Source: Nomia melanderi (Eukaryota; Arthropoda; Insecta; Hymenoptera; Halictidae). Taken from it: a DNA stretch of 64,000 bases. The stretch spans positions 372,001 to 436,000 of the forward strand of contig NW_027475175.1 of NCBI RefSeq assembly GCF_051020985.1, given 5' to 3'. This document shows positions 1-12,866 of this stretch, in pieces. A model generated the notes under the pieces. That model made no database searches and had not been told where the DNA came from. It saw only the letters and a list, made by a program, of their open reading frames with translations. Numbering within the stretch: the first letter of the stretch is position 1; every line of letters begins with the position of its first letter. The position numbers were made by a program, and so were the translations under genes.

Positions 1-1438
1 TGTAGACAATGCGCTTTTATTTATGGAGCTATCTCTAATAGAACGCGAGATATCACCCGATATATGCTTGATTTTTACGTGACCTTGGGCGACGGATACC
101 GAAAATCTGTAATTTTCTCGGCCCCTGGTGGTCCGAGGTCGTTCCTGCTGCACCGATTCATGCGCCAGGGCCTCCTACGGACAACGCACTTTGATTTATT
201 GCCCTATCTCTAATAGCTCCCGAGATATCACCAGATATATATTTGATTTTACCCTGACCCTTCGTATCCGGCCCCATGAGTCGGTGGTTTTCTCGGCCCC
301 TGGTTGTCCGAGGTCGTTCCCGCTGCACAGATTCATGCGCCAGGGCCTCCTACAGACAATGCACTTTCATTTATTGTGCTATCTGTAATAGCACCCGAGA
401 TATCACCAGATATATATTGGATTTTTCCCTGACCCTGAGTGTCCGGCCCCATGAGACGGTGGTTTTATCGGCCACTGGTGGTCCGAGGTCGTTCCCGCTG
501 CACAGATTCATGCGCCAGGGCCTCCTGCAGATAATTCACTTTGGTTAATTGCGCTATCTCTAATTGCACCCGAGATATCACCAGATATATATTGGATTTT
601 TCCCTGACCCTGAGTGTCCGGCCCAATGAGACGGTGGTTTTCTCGGCCCCTGGTGGTCCGAGGTCGTTCCCGCTGCCCAGATTCATGCGCTAGGGCCTCC
701 TACAGACAATGCACTTTGATTTATTGCGCTATCTCTAATACCACCCTAGGTATCACCGGATATATATTGGATTTTTCCCTGACCCTGAGTGTCCGGCCCC
801 ATGTGTCGGTGGTTTTCTCGGCCCCTGGTTGTCCGAGGTCGTTCCCGCTGCTCAGATTCATGCGCCAGGGCCTCCTGCATATAATTCGCTTTGGTTTATT
901 GCGCTATCTGTAATAGCACCTGAGATATCACCAGATATATATTGGATTTTCCCCTGACCCTGAGTGTCCGGCCCCATGAGACGGTGGTTTTCTCGGCCCC
1001 TGGTGGTCCGATGTCGTTCCTGCTGCACAGATTCATGCGCAAGGGCCTCCTACAGACAATGCACTTTGATTTATTGCGCTATCTCCAATAGCACCCGAGA
1101 TATCACCAGATATATATTGGATTTTCCCATGACCCTGAGTGTCCGGCCCCATGAGACGGTGGTTTTCTCGGCCGCTGGTGGTCCGAGGTCGTTCCCGCTG
1201 CCCAGATTCATGCGCCAGGGCCTCCTACAGACAATGCACTTTGATTTATTGCGCTATCTGTAATAGCACCCGAGATATCACCAGATATATATTGGATTAT
1301 TCCCTGACCCTGAGTGTCCGGCCCCATGAGACGGCGGTTTTCTCGGCCCGTGGTGGTCCGAGGTCGTTCCCGCTGCACATATGCATGCGCGAGGGCCTCC
1401 TACAGACAATGCACTTTGATTTATTAAGCTATCTGTAA

Positions 1439-1615
1439 TAGCACCCGAGATATCACCAGATATATATATTGGATTATTCCCTGACCCTGAGTGTCCGGCC
1501 CCATGAGACGGTGGTTTTCTCGGCCCGTGGTGGTCCGAGGTCGTACCCGCTGCACATATGCATGCGCCAGGGCCTCCTGCAGATAATTCACTTTGGTTTA
1601 TTGCGCTATCTCTAA
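1439..1615 (+). repeat. 177-bp monomer, extra AT in the AT tract
   Basis: This unit has one more AT step (GATATATATATT instead of GATATATATT) and is otherwise a near twin of the monomer before it. Copy II (near 8440-8615) has a single monomer with the normal AT tract in place of this pair. Since 177 is divisible by three, the frame is kept across it, which is why a 162-codon open frame appears on the minus strand here. Confidence 0.8.
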
Positions 1616-2665
1616 TAGCACCCGAGAAATCACCAGATATATATTGGATTTTCCCCTGACCCTGAGTGTCCGGTCCCATGAGACTGTGGTTTTCTCGGCC
1701 CCTGGTGGTCCGAGGTCGTTCCCGCTGCCCAGATTCATGCGCCAGGGCCTCCTGCAGATAATTCACTTCGGTTTATTGCGCTGTATCTAATAGCACCCGA
1801 GATATCACCAGATATATATTGGATTTTCCCCTGACCCTGAGTGTCCGGACCCATGGTACTGTGGTTTTCTCGGCCCCTGGTGGTCCGAGGTCGATCCCGC
1901 TGCCCAGATTCATGCGCCAGGGCCTCCTCCAGACAATGCACTTTGATTTATTGCGCTATCTGTAATAGCACCCGAGATATCACCAGATATATATTGGATT
2001 TTTCCCTGACCCTGTGTGTCCGGACCCATGAGACGGTGATTTTCTCGGCCCCAGCTGGTCCGAGGTCGTTCCCGCTGCACAGAATCATGCGCCAGGGCTT
2101 CCTGCAGGCAATGCACTTTGATTTATTGCGCTATCTCTAATAGCACCCGAAATATCATCAGATACATCCTGGGTTTTTACATAACCTTGGGTGTCCGGCC
2201 CCATGTTACGGTGGTTTTCTCGGCCGCTGGTGGTCCGAGGTCGTTCCCGCTGCACAGATTCATGCGCCAGGGTCCGCTGCAGATTATTCACTTTGGTTTA
2301 GTGCGCTATCTGTAAGAGCACCCGAGATATCGCCAGATATGTATTGAATTTTTCCCCGACCCTGAGTGTCCGGCGCCATGAGACGGTGGTTTTCTCGGAC
2401 CCTGGTGATCCGAGGTCGTTCCCGCTGCACAGATTCATGCACCAGGGCCTCCTGCAGATAATTCACTTTGGTTTATTGCGCTATCTGTAATAGCACAAGA
2501 GATATCACCAGATATATATTGGATTTTTCCCTGACCCTGACAGTCCGGCCCCATGTGTCGATGGTTTTCTCGGTCCCTCGTGGTCCGAGTTCGATCCCGC
2601 TGAACAGATTCATGCGCCAGGGTTTCCTGCAGACAATTCACTTTGGTTTATTGCGCTATCTGTAA

Positions 2666-2840
2666 TAGCACCCGAGATATCACCAGATACATATTGGATT
2701 TTTCCCCGACCCTGAGTGTCCGGCCCCATGAGACGGTGGTTTTCTCGGCCCCTGGTGGTCCGAGGTCGTTCCCGCTGCACAGATTCATGCGCCAGGGCCT
2801 CCTACAGACAATGCACTTTGATTCATTGCACTATCTGTAA
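2666..2840 (+). repeat. Reference type A monomer (175 bp)
   Basis: This is a typical copy of the commonest monomer. It starts at TAGCACCCGAGATATC, followed by an AT-rich stretch. The variable centre reads GACCCTGAGTGTCCGGCC then CCATGAGACGGTGG. The shared block follows (CTCGGCCCCTGGTGG, TCCGAGGTCGTTCCCGC, CATGCGCCAGGGCC), and then the tail ends in the joint with the next unit. It carries a GATATC site. Types A, B and C differ mainly in bases 30-78 and share the rest. Confidence 0.9.
2744..2764. other. Short inverted repeat CTCGG / CCGAG in the shared block
   Basis: CTCGG at 2744-2748 is the reverse complement of CCGAG at 2760-2764, with 11 bases between. The same pair is present in most type A monomers. 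It is lost where the right arm reads CCGATG, as in many type B monomers, or where the sequence reads CCGGGG, as in the 174-bp monomers on the right of the window. Five-base arms are short enough to arise by chance once; the array then multiplies them. Any protein-binding or hairpin role is speculation. Confidence 0.5.
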
Positions 2841-5800
2841 TAGCACCCGAGATATCACCGGATATATATTGGATTTTTCCATGACCCTGAGTGTCCGGCC
2901 CCATGAGACGGTGGTTTTCTCGGCCCCTGGTGATCCGAGGTCGTTCCCGCTGCACAGATTCATGCGCCTGGGCCTCCCACAGACAATGCACTTTGGTTTA
3001 TTGCGCTATCTCTAATAGCACCCGAGATATCACCAGATATATATTGGATTTTCCCCAGACCCTGAGTGTCCGGCCCCGTGAGACTGCGGTTTTCTCGGCC
3101 CCTGGTGGTCCGAGGTCGTTCCCGCTGCACAAATTCATGCGCCAGGGCCACCTGCAGGTAATTCATTTTGGTTTATTGCGCTATCTCTAATAGCACCCGA
3201 GATATCATCAGATATATGCTGGATTTTTACATGACCTTGGGTGACGGATACCGAAAATCTGTAATTTTTTTGGCCGCTGGTGGTCCGATGTCGTTACCGC
3301 TGGCCAGATTCATGCGCCAGGGCCTCCTACAGACAATGCACTTTGATTTATTGCGCTATCTGTAATAGCACCCGAGATATCACCAGATATATATTGGATT
3401 ATTCCCTGTCCCTGAGTGTCCGGCCCCATGAGACGGTGGTTTTCTCGGCCCGTGGTGGTCCGAGGTCGTACCCGCTGCACATATGCATGCGACAGGGCCT
3501 CCTCCAGACAATGCACTTTGATTTATTGCGCTATCTCTAATAGCACCCGAGATATCACCAGATATATATTGGATTTTCCCATGACCCTGAGTGTCAGGCC
3601 CCATGAGACGGTGGTTTTCTCGGCCGCTGGTGGTCCGAGGTCGTTCCCGCTGCCCAGATTCATGCGCCAGGGCCTCCTACAGACAATGCAATTTGATTTA
3701 TTGCGCTATCTGTAATAGCACCCGAGAAAGCACCATTTATATGCTGGATTTTTATATGACTTTGGGTGACGGATTCCGTTTATCTGTAATTTTCTCGGCC
3801 CCTGGTGGTCCGAGGTCGTTCCTGCTGCTCAGATTAATGCGCAAGGGCATCCTACAGACAATGCACTTTGATTCATTGCGCTATCTCTAATAGCACCCGA
3901 GACATCACCAGATATATATTGGATTTTTCCCTGACCCTGAGTGTCCGGCCCCATGTGTCGGCGGTTTTCTCGGCCCCTGGTGGTCCGAGGTCGATCCCGC
4001 TGCACTGACTCATGCGCCATGTCCTCCTGCAGACAATGCACTTTGATTTACGGCGCTATCTCTAATAGCACCCGAGATATCACCAGATATATGCTCGATT
4101 TTTACATGACCTTGGCTGACGGATGCCGAAAATCTGTATTTTTCTCGGCCCCTGGTGGTCCGAGGTCGTTCCCGCTGAACAGATTCATGCGCCAGGGCCT
4201 CTTACAGACAAAGCACTTTGGTTTATTTCGCTATCTGTAATAGCACCCGAGATATCACCAGATATATGCTGGATTTTTACATGACCTTGGGTGACGGATC
4301 CCGAATATCTGTAATTTTCTCGGGCCCTGGTGACCCGAGATCGTTCCCGCTGCACTGATTCATGCGGCAGGACCTCCTGCAGACAAGGCACTTTGATTTA
4401 TTGCGCTATCTCTAATACCACCCTAGATATCACCGGATATATATTGTATTTTTCCCTGACCCTGACAGTTCGGCCCCATGTGTTGACGGTTTTCTCGGTC
4501 CCTCGTGGTCCGAGTTCGATCCCGCTGAACAGATTCATGCGCCAGAGCTTCCTGCAGACAATTCACTTTGGTATATTGCGCTATCTGTAATAGCACCCGA
4601 GATATCACCAGATACATCCTGGGTTTTTACATGACCTTGGGTGTCCGGCCAAATGTGTCGGTGGTTTTCTCGGCCAATGGTGGTCCGAGGTCGTTCCCGC
4701 TACACAGATTCATGCACCAGGGCCCGCTGCAGATAATTCACTTTGGTTTAGTGCGCTATCTGTAAGAGCACCCGAGATATCACCAGATATATATTGAATT
4801 TTTCCCCGACCCTGAGTGTCCGGCCCCATGTGACGGTGGTTTTCTCGGCCCCTGGTGGTCCGAGGTCGTTCCCGCTGTACAGATGCATGCGCCAGGGCCT
4901 CCTGCAGATAATTCACTTTGGTTTATTGCGCTATCTCTAATAGCACCCGAGATATCACCAGATATATATTGGATTTTCCCCTGACCCTGAGTGTCCGGCC
5001 CCATGAGACGGTGGTTTTCTCGGCCTCTGGTGGTCCGATGTCGTTCCTGCTGCACAGATTCATGCGCAAGGGCCCCCTACGGACAATGCACTTTGATTTA
5101 TTGCGCTATCTCTAATAGCACCCGAGATATCACCAGATATATATTGGATTTTCCCATGACCCTGAGTGTCCGGCCCCATGAAACCGTGGTTTTCTCGGCC
5201 GCTGGTGGTCCGAGGTCGTTCCCGCTGCCCAGATTCATGCGCCAGGGCCTCCTACAGACAATGCACTTTGATTTATTGCGCTATCTGTAATAGCACCCTA
5301 GATATCACCGGATATATATTGGATTTTTCCCTGACCCTGACAGTCCGGCCACATGTGTTGACGGTTTTCTCGGTCCCTCGTGGTCCGAGTTCGATCCCGC
5401 TGAACAGATTCATGCGCCAGAGCTTCCTGCAGACAATTCACTTTGGTATATTGCGCTATCTGTAATAGTATCCGAGATATCACCAGATACATCCTGGGTT
5501 ATTACATGACCTTGGGTGTTCGGCCAAATGTGTCGGTGGTTTTCTCGGCCAATGGTGGTCCGAGGTCGTTCCCGCTACACAGATTCATGCACCAGGGCCC
5601 GCTGCAGATAATTCACTTTGGTTTAGTGCGCTATCTGTAAGAGCACCCGAAATATCACCAGATATATATTGAATTTTTCCCCGACCCTGATTGTCCGGCC
5701 CGATGAGACGGTCGTTTTCGCGGACCCTGGAGGTCCCAGGTCGTTCCCGCTGCACAGATTCATGCGCCAGGTCCTCCTGCAGATAATTCACTTTGGTTTA

Positions 5801-6042
5801 TTGCGCCATCTCTAATAGCACCCGAGATATCACCAGATATATATTGTATTTTTCCCCGACCCTGAGTGTCAGGCCCAATGAGACGGTGGTTTTCTCTGCC
5901 CGTGGTGGTCCGAGGTCGTTCCCGCTGCACAGATGCATGCGCCAGGGCCTCCTGCAGATAATGCACTTTGATTTATTGCGCTATCTGTAATAGCACCCGA
6001 GATATCACCAGATATATATTGGATTTTTCCCTGACCCTGAGT

Positions 6043-7177
6043 GCACGGACCCATGTGTCGTTGGTTCTCTCGGCCCCTGGTGGTCCGATGTCGATCTCGC
6101 TGCACCGATTCATGCGCTAGGGCCTCCTGCAGGCAATGCACTTTGATATATCGCGCTATCTGTACTAGCACCCGAGATATCATGAGATATATATTGGATT
6201 TTGCCCTGAACCTGAGTGTCCGGCCCCATGAGACGGTGATTTTCTCGGCCCCTGGTGGTCCGAGGTCGTTCCCGCTGCACGGATTCATGCGCCAGGGCCT
6301 CCTACAGACAATGCACTTTGATTTATCGCGCTATCTGTAATAGAACCCGAGATATCACCAGATATATATTGGATTTTTCCCTGACCCTGAGTGCCCGGCC
6401 CCATGTGACGGTGGTTTTCTCGGCCCCTGGTGGTCCGAGGTCGATCCCGCTGCACAGATTCATGCGCTAGGGCCTCCTGCAGACAAAGCACTTTGGTTTA
6501 TTGCGCTATCTGCAATAGCACCCGAGATATCACCAGATATATGCTGGATTTTTACATGACCTTGGGTGACGGATTCCGAATATGTGTAATTTTCTCGGCC
6601 CCTGGTGGTCCGAGGTCGTTCCTGCTGCACGGATACATGCGCCAGGGCTTCCTGCAGACAATGCACTTTGATTTATGGCGCTATAGGTAATAGCACCTGA
6701 GGTATAACCAGATATATATTGGATTTTTCCCTGACCCTGAGTGTCCGGCCCAATGAGACGGTGGTTTTCTCGGCCCCTGGTGGTCCGAGGTCGTTCCTGC
6801 TGCACGGATACATGCGCCAGGGCTTCCTGCAGACAATGCACTTTGATTTATCGCGCTATCTCTAATAGCACCCGAGATATCACCAGATATATGCTGGATT
6901 TTTACATGACCCTGAGTGTCCGGCCCTAAGAGACGCTGGTTTTCTCGGCCCCTGGTGGTCCGAGGTCGTTCCCGCTGCACAGATGCACGCGCCAGGGCCT
7001 CCTGCAGATAATTCACTTTGGTTTATTGCGCTATCTGTAATAGCACCTGAGATATCACCAGATATATATTGGATATTTCCCTGACCCTGAGTGTCCGGCC
7101 CCATGAGACGGTGGTTTTCTCGGCCCCTGGTGGTCCGATGTCGTTCCCGCTGCACAGAATCATGAGCCAGGGCTTCC
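6043..7177 (+). repeat. Linker of ~6.5 monomers between the two long copies
   Basis: This stretch is ordinary satellite that lies between the end of the matched part of copy I and the start of copy II. It contains a local one-monomer duplication: CTGCACGGATACATGCGCCA occurs near 6624 and again 175 bp later near 6799. It may be the rest of a 41-monomer higher-order unit of which the second copy was lost or replaced after 12866. No other feature is seen in it. Confidence 0.75.
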
Positions 7178-10100
7178 TGTAGACAATGCGCTTTTATTTA
7201 TGGAGCTATCTCTAATAGAACGCGAGATATCACCCGATATATGCTTGATTTTTACGTGACCTTGGGCGACGGATACCGAAAATCTGTAATTTTCTCGGCC
7301 CCTGGTGGTCCGAGGTCGTTCCTGCTGCACCGATTCATGCGCCAGGGCCTCCTACGGACAACGCACTTTGATATATTGCCCTATCTCTAATAGCTCCCGA
7401 GATATCACCAGATGTATATTTGATTTTACCCTGACCCTTCGTATCCGGCCCCATGAGTCGGTGGTTTTCTCGGCCCCTGGTTGTCCGAGGTCGTTCCGCT
7501 GCACAGATTCATGCGCCAGGGCCTCCTACAGACAATGCACTTTCATTTATTGTGCTATCTGTAATAGCACCCGAGATATCACCAGATATATATTGGATTT
7601 TTCCCTGACCCTGAGTGTCCGGCCCCATGAGACGGTGGTTTTATCGGCCACTGGTGGTCCGAGGTCGTTCCCGCTGCACAGATTCATGCGCCAGGGCCTC
7701 CTGCAGATAATTCACTTTGGTTAATTGCGCTATCTCTAATAGCACCCGAGATATCACCAGATATATATTGGATTTTTCCCTGACCCTGAGTGTCCGGCCC
7801 AATGAGACGGTGGTTTTCTCGGCCCCTGGTGGTCCGAGGTCGTTCCCGCTGCCCAGATTCATGCGCTAGGGCCTCCTACAGACAATGCACTTTGATTTAT
7901 TGCGCTATCTCTAATACCACCCTAGGTATCACCGGATATATATTGGATTTTTCCCTGACCCTGAGTGTCCGGCCCCATGTGTCGGTGGTTTTCTCGGCCC
8001 CTGGTTGTCCGAGGTCGTTCCCGCTGCTCAGATTCATGCGCCAGGGCCTCCTGCATATAATTCGCTTTGGTTTATTGCGCTATCTGTAATAGCACCTGAG
8101 ATATCACCAGATATATATTGGATTTTCCCCTGACCCTGAGTGTCCGGCCCCATGAGACGGTGGTTTTCTCGGCCCCTGGTGGTCCGATGTCGTTCCTGCT
8201 GCACAGATTCATGCGCAAGGGCCTCCTACAGACAATGCACTTTGATTTATTGCGCTATCTCCAATAGCACCCGAGATATCACCAGATATATATTGGATTT
8301 TCCCATGACCCTGAGTGTCCGGCCCCATGAGACGGTGGTTTTCTCGGCCGCTGGTGGTCCGAGGTCGTTCCCGCTGCCCAGATTCATGCGCCAGGGCCTC
8401 CTACAGACAATGCACTTTGATTTATTGCGCTATCTGTAATAGCACCCGAGATATCACCAGATATATATTGGATTATTCCCTGACCCTGAGTGTCCGGCCC
8501 CATGAGACGGTGGTTTTCTCGGCCCGTGGTGGTCCGAGGTCGTACCCGCTGCACATATGCATGCGCCAGGGCCTCCTGCAGATAATTCACTTTGGTTTAT
8601 TGCGCTATCTCTAATAGCACCCGAGAAATCACCAGATATATATTGGATTTTCCCCTGACCCTGAGTGTCCGGTCCCATGAGACTGTGGTTTTCTCGGCCC
8701 CTGGTGGTCCGAGGTCGTTCCCGCTGCCCAGATTCATGCGCCAGGGCCTCCTGCAGATAATTCACTTCGGTTTATTGCGCTGTATCTAATAGCACCCGAG
8801 ATATCACCAGATATATATTGGATTTTCCCCTGACCCTGAGTGTCCGGACCCATGGTACTGTGGTTTTCTCGGCCCCTGGTGGTCCGAGGTCGATCCCGCT
8901 GCCCAGATTCATGCGCCAGGGCCTCCTCCAGACAATGCACTTTGATTTATTGCGCTATCTGTAATAGCACCCGAGATATCACCAGATATATATTGGATTT
9001 TTCCCTGACCCTGTGTGTCCGGACCCATGAGACGGTGATTTTCTCGGCCCCAGCTGGTCCGAGGTCGTTCCCGCTGCACAGAATCATGCGCCAGGGCTTT
9101 CTGCAGGCAATGCACTTTGATTTATTGCGCTATCTCTAATAGCACCCGAAATATCATCAGATACATCCTGGGTTTTTACATAACCTTGGGTGTCCGGCCC
9201 CATGTTACGGTGGTTTTCTCGGCCGCTGGTGGTCCGAGGTCGTTCCCGCTGCACAGATTCATGCGCCAGGGTCCGCTGCAGATTATTCACTTTGGTTTAG
9301 TGCGCTATCTGTAAGAGCACCCGAGATATCGCCAGATATGTATTGAATTTTTCCCCGACCCTGAGTGTCCGGCGCCATGAGACGGTGGTTTTCTCGGACC
9401 CTGGTGATCCGAGGTCGTTCCCGCTGCACAGATTCATGCACCAGGGCCTCCTGCAGATAATTCACTTTGGTTTATTGCGCTATCTGTAATAGCACAAGAG
9501 ATATCACCAGATATATATTGGATTTTTCCCTGACCCTGACAGTCCGGCCCCATGTGTCGATGGTTTTCTCGGTCCCTCGTGGTCCGAGTTCGATCCCGCT
9601 GAACAGATTCATGCGCCAGGGTTTCCTGCAGACAATTCACTTTGGTTTATTGCGCTATCTGTAATAGCACCCGAGATATCACCAGATACATATTGGATTT
9701 TTCCCCGACCCTGAGTGTCCGGCCCCATGAGACGGTGGTTTTCTCGGCCCCTGGTGGTCCGAGGTCGTTCCCGCTGCACAGATTCATGCGCCAGGGCCTC
9801 CTACAGACAATGCACTTTGATTCATTGCACTATCTGTAATAGCACCCGAGATATCGCCAGATATGTATTGAATTTTTCCCCGACCCTGAGTGTCCGGCGC
9901 CATGAGACGGTGGTTTTCTCGGACCCTGGTGATCCGAGGTCGTTCCCGCTGCACAGATTCATGCGCCAGGGCCACCTGCAGGTAATTCATTTTGGTTTAT
10001 TGCGCTATCTCTAATAGCACCCGAGATATCATCAGATATATGCTGGATTTTTACATGACCTTGGGTGACGGATACCGAAAATCTGTAATTTTTTTGGCCG

Positions 10101-12866
10101 CTGGTGGTCCGATGTCGTTACCGCTGGCCAGATTCATGCGCCAGGGCCTCCTACAGACAATGCACTTTGATTTATTGCGCTATCTGTAATAGCACCCGAG
10201 ATATCACCAGATATATATTGGATTATTCCCTGTCCCTGAGTGTCCGGCCCCATGAGACGGTGGTTTTCTCGGCCCGTGGTGGTCCGAGGTCGTACCCGCT
10301 GCACATATGCATGCGACAGGGCCTCCTCCAGACAATGCACTTTGATTTATTGCGCTATCTCTAATAGCACCCGAGATATCACCAGATATATATTGGATTT
10401 TCCCATGACCCTGAGTGTCAGGCCCCATGAGACGGTGGTTTTCTCGGCCGCTGGTGGTCCGAGGTCGTTCCCGCTGCCCAGATTCATGCGCCAGGGCCTC
10501 CTACAGACAATGCACTTTGATTTATTGCGCTATCTGTAATAGCACCCGAGAAAGCACCATTTATATGCTGGATTTTTATATGACTTTGGGTGACGGATTC
10601 CGTTTATCTGTAATTTTCTCGGCCCCTGGTGGTCCGAGGTCGTTCCTGCTGCTCAGATTAATGCGCAAGGGCATCCTACAGACAATGCACTTTGATTCAT
10701 TGCGCTATCTCTAATAGCACCCGAGACATCACCAGATATATATTGGATTTTTCCCTGACCCTGAGTGTCCGGCCCCATGTGTCGGCGGTTTTCTCGGCCC
10801 CTGGTGGTCCGAGGTCGATCCCGCTGCACTGACTCATGCGCCATGTCCTCCTGCAGACAATGCACTTTGATTTACGGCGCTATCTCTAATAGCACCCGAG
10901 ATATCACCAGATATATGCTCGATTTTTACATGACCTTGGCTGACGGATGCCGAAAATCTGTATTTTTCTCGGCCCCTGGTGGTCCGAGGTCGTTCCCGCT
11001 GAACAGATTCATGCGCCAGGGCCTCTTACAGACAAAGCACTTTGGTTTATTTCGCTATCTGTAATAGCACCCGAGATATCACCAGATATATGCTGGATTT
11101 TTACATGACCTTGGGTGACGGATCCCGAATATCTGTAATTTTCTCGGGCCCTGGTGACCCGAGATCGTTCCCGCTGCACTGATTCATGCGGCAGGACCTC
11201 CTGCAGACAAGGCACTTTGATTTATTGCGCTATCTCTAATACCACCCTAGATATCACCGGATATATATTGGATTTTTCCCTGACCCTGACAGTTCGGCCC
11301 CATGTGTTGACGGTTTTCTCGGTCCCTCGTGGTCCGAGTTCGATCCCGCTGAACAGATTCATGCGCCAGAGCTTCCTGCAGACAATTCACTTTGGTATAT
11401 TGCGCTATCTGTAATAGCACCCGAGATATCACCAGATACATCCTGGGTTTTTACATGACCTTGGGTGTCCGGCCAAATGTGTCGGTGGTTTTCTCGGCCA
11501 ATGGTGGTCCGAGGTCGTTCCCGCTACACAGATTCATGCACCAGGGCCCGCTGCAGATAATTCACTTTGGTTTAGTGCGCTATCTGTAAGAGCACCCGAG
11601 ATATCACCAGATATATATTGAATTTTTCCCCGACCCTGAGTGTCCGGCCCCATGAGACGGTGGTTTTCTCGGCCCCTGGCGGTCCGAGGTCGTTCCCGCT
11701 GTACAGATGCATGCGCCAGGGCCTCCTGCAGATAATTCACTTTGGTTTATTGCGCTATCTCTAATAGCACCCGAGATATCACCAGATATATATTGGATTT
11801 TCCCCTGACCCTGAGTGTCCGGCCCCATGAGACGGTGGTTTTCTCGGCCTCTGGTGGTCCGATGTCGTTCCTGCTGCACAGATTCATGCGCAAGGGCCCC
11901 CTACGGACAATGCACTTTGATTTATTGCGCTATCTCTAATAGCACCCGAGATATCACCAGATATATATTGGATTTTCCCATGACCCTGAGTGTCCGGCCC
12001 CATGAAACCGTGGTTTTCTCGGCCGCTGGTGGTCCGAGGTCGTTCCCGCTGCCCAGATTCATGCGCCAGGGCCTCCTACAGACAATGCACTTTGATTTAT
12101 TGCGCTATCTGTAATAGCACCCTAGATATCACCGGATATATATTGGATTTTTCCCTGACCCTGACAGTCCGGCCACATGTGTTGACGGTTTTCTCGGTCC
12201 CTCGTGGTCCGAGTTCGATCCCGCTGAACAGATTCATGCGCCAGAGCTTCCTGCAGACAATTCACTTTGGTATATTGCGCTATCTGTAATAGTATCCGAG
12301 ATATCACCAGATACATCCTGGGTTATTACATGACCTTGGGTGTTCGGCCAAATGTGTCGGTGGTTTTCTCGGCCAATGGTGGTCCGAGGTCGTTCCCGCT
12401 ACACAGATTCATGCACCAGGGCCCGCTGCAGATAATTCACTTTGGTTTAGTGCGCTATCTGTAAGAGCACCCGAAATATCACCAGATATATATTGAATTT
12501 TTCCCCGACCCTGAGTGTCCGGCCCGATGAGACGGTCGTTTTCGCGGACCCTGGAGGTCCCAGGTCGTTCCCGCTGCACAGATTCATGCGCCAGGTCCTC
12601 CTGCAGATAATTCACTTTGGTTTATTGCGCCATCTCTAATAGCACCCGAGATATCACCAGATATATATTGTATTTTTCCCCGACCCTGAGTGTCAGGCCC
12701 AATGAGACGGTGGTTTTCTCTGCCCGTGGTGGTCCGAGGTCGTTCCCGCTGCACAGATGCATGCGCCAGGGCCTCCTGCAGATAATGCACTTTGATTTAT
12801 TGCGCTATCTGTAATAGCACCCGAGATATCACCAGATATATATTGGATTTTTCCCTGACCCTGAGT
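7178..12866 (+). repeat. Long segmental copy II (pairs with 1-6042)
   Basis: It is a near-identical copy of 1-6042 with three visible length differences. One C is missing near 7497 (CGTTCCGCTGC). One monomer is missing near 8500 relative to the twin pair at 1265-1615. A second monomer is missing near 9850, where the remaining monomer is a hybrid (left part like 9300-9400, right part like the 3090 monomer). Whole-monomer losses are what unequal exchange in a tandem array would leave. Apart from these, only scattered single-base changes were noticed. Confidence 0.85.

Larger units (their letters stand above)
1..6042 (+). repeat. Long segmental copy I (pairs with 7178-12866)
   Basis: This block of about 34.5 monomers matches 7178-12866 monomer by monomer, including rare variants. 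Examples are TGTAGACAATGCGCTTTTAT at base 1 and again at 7178, the ATACATCCTGGG monomers, and the ACATGTGTTGACGG monomer. The spacing is 7177 bp (41 monomers plus 2 bp) at the left end and falls to 6824 bp at the right, because copy II lacks two monomers. Similarity stops at about 6042/12866. The true left end lies outside the window. It holds mixed A, B and C monomers and no gene. Confidence 0.85.

Noticed and set aside
964..1263. Recurring ~99-codon plus-strand open frames starting MSGPMRRWFSRPLVV
   Set aside because: They repeat with every type A monomer, overlap each other in different frames, end at the TAA in the monomer joint and change freely with point variants. No ribosome-site pattern, domain or codon constraint is visible.
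2686..2695. ATATATATT as a TATA box in every monomer
   Set aside because: The AT tract is simply part of the unit. No initiator, downstream gene or other promoter signal goes with it.
2744..2780. CENP-B box in the shared block (GAGGTCGTTCCCGC)
   Set aside because: The box needs TTCG followed at fixed spacing by A and CGGG. Here neither strand gives that arrangement; variants with GGTTCGAGG lack the A and the CGGG.
2785..2991. Recurring 68- to 120-codon minus-strand open frames ending in GGPGA
   Set aside because: They are the reverse-strand reading of the same monomer and overlap the plus-strand frames. They are by-products of periodicity.
9800..9900. Mobile element insertion at the copy II discontinuity
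   Set aside because: The difference from copy I is exactly one monomer with a hybrid joint. There are no target duplications, terminal repeats or foreign bases.
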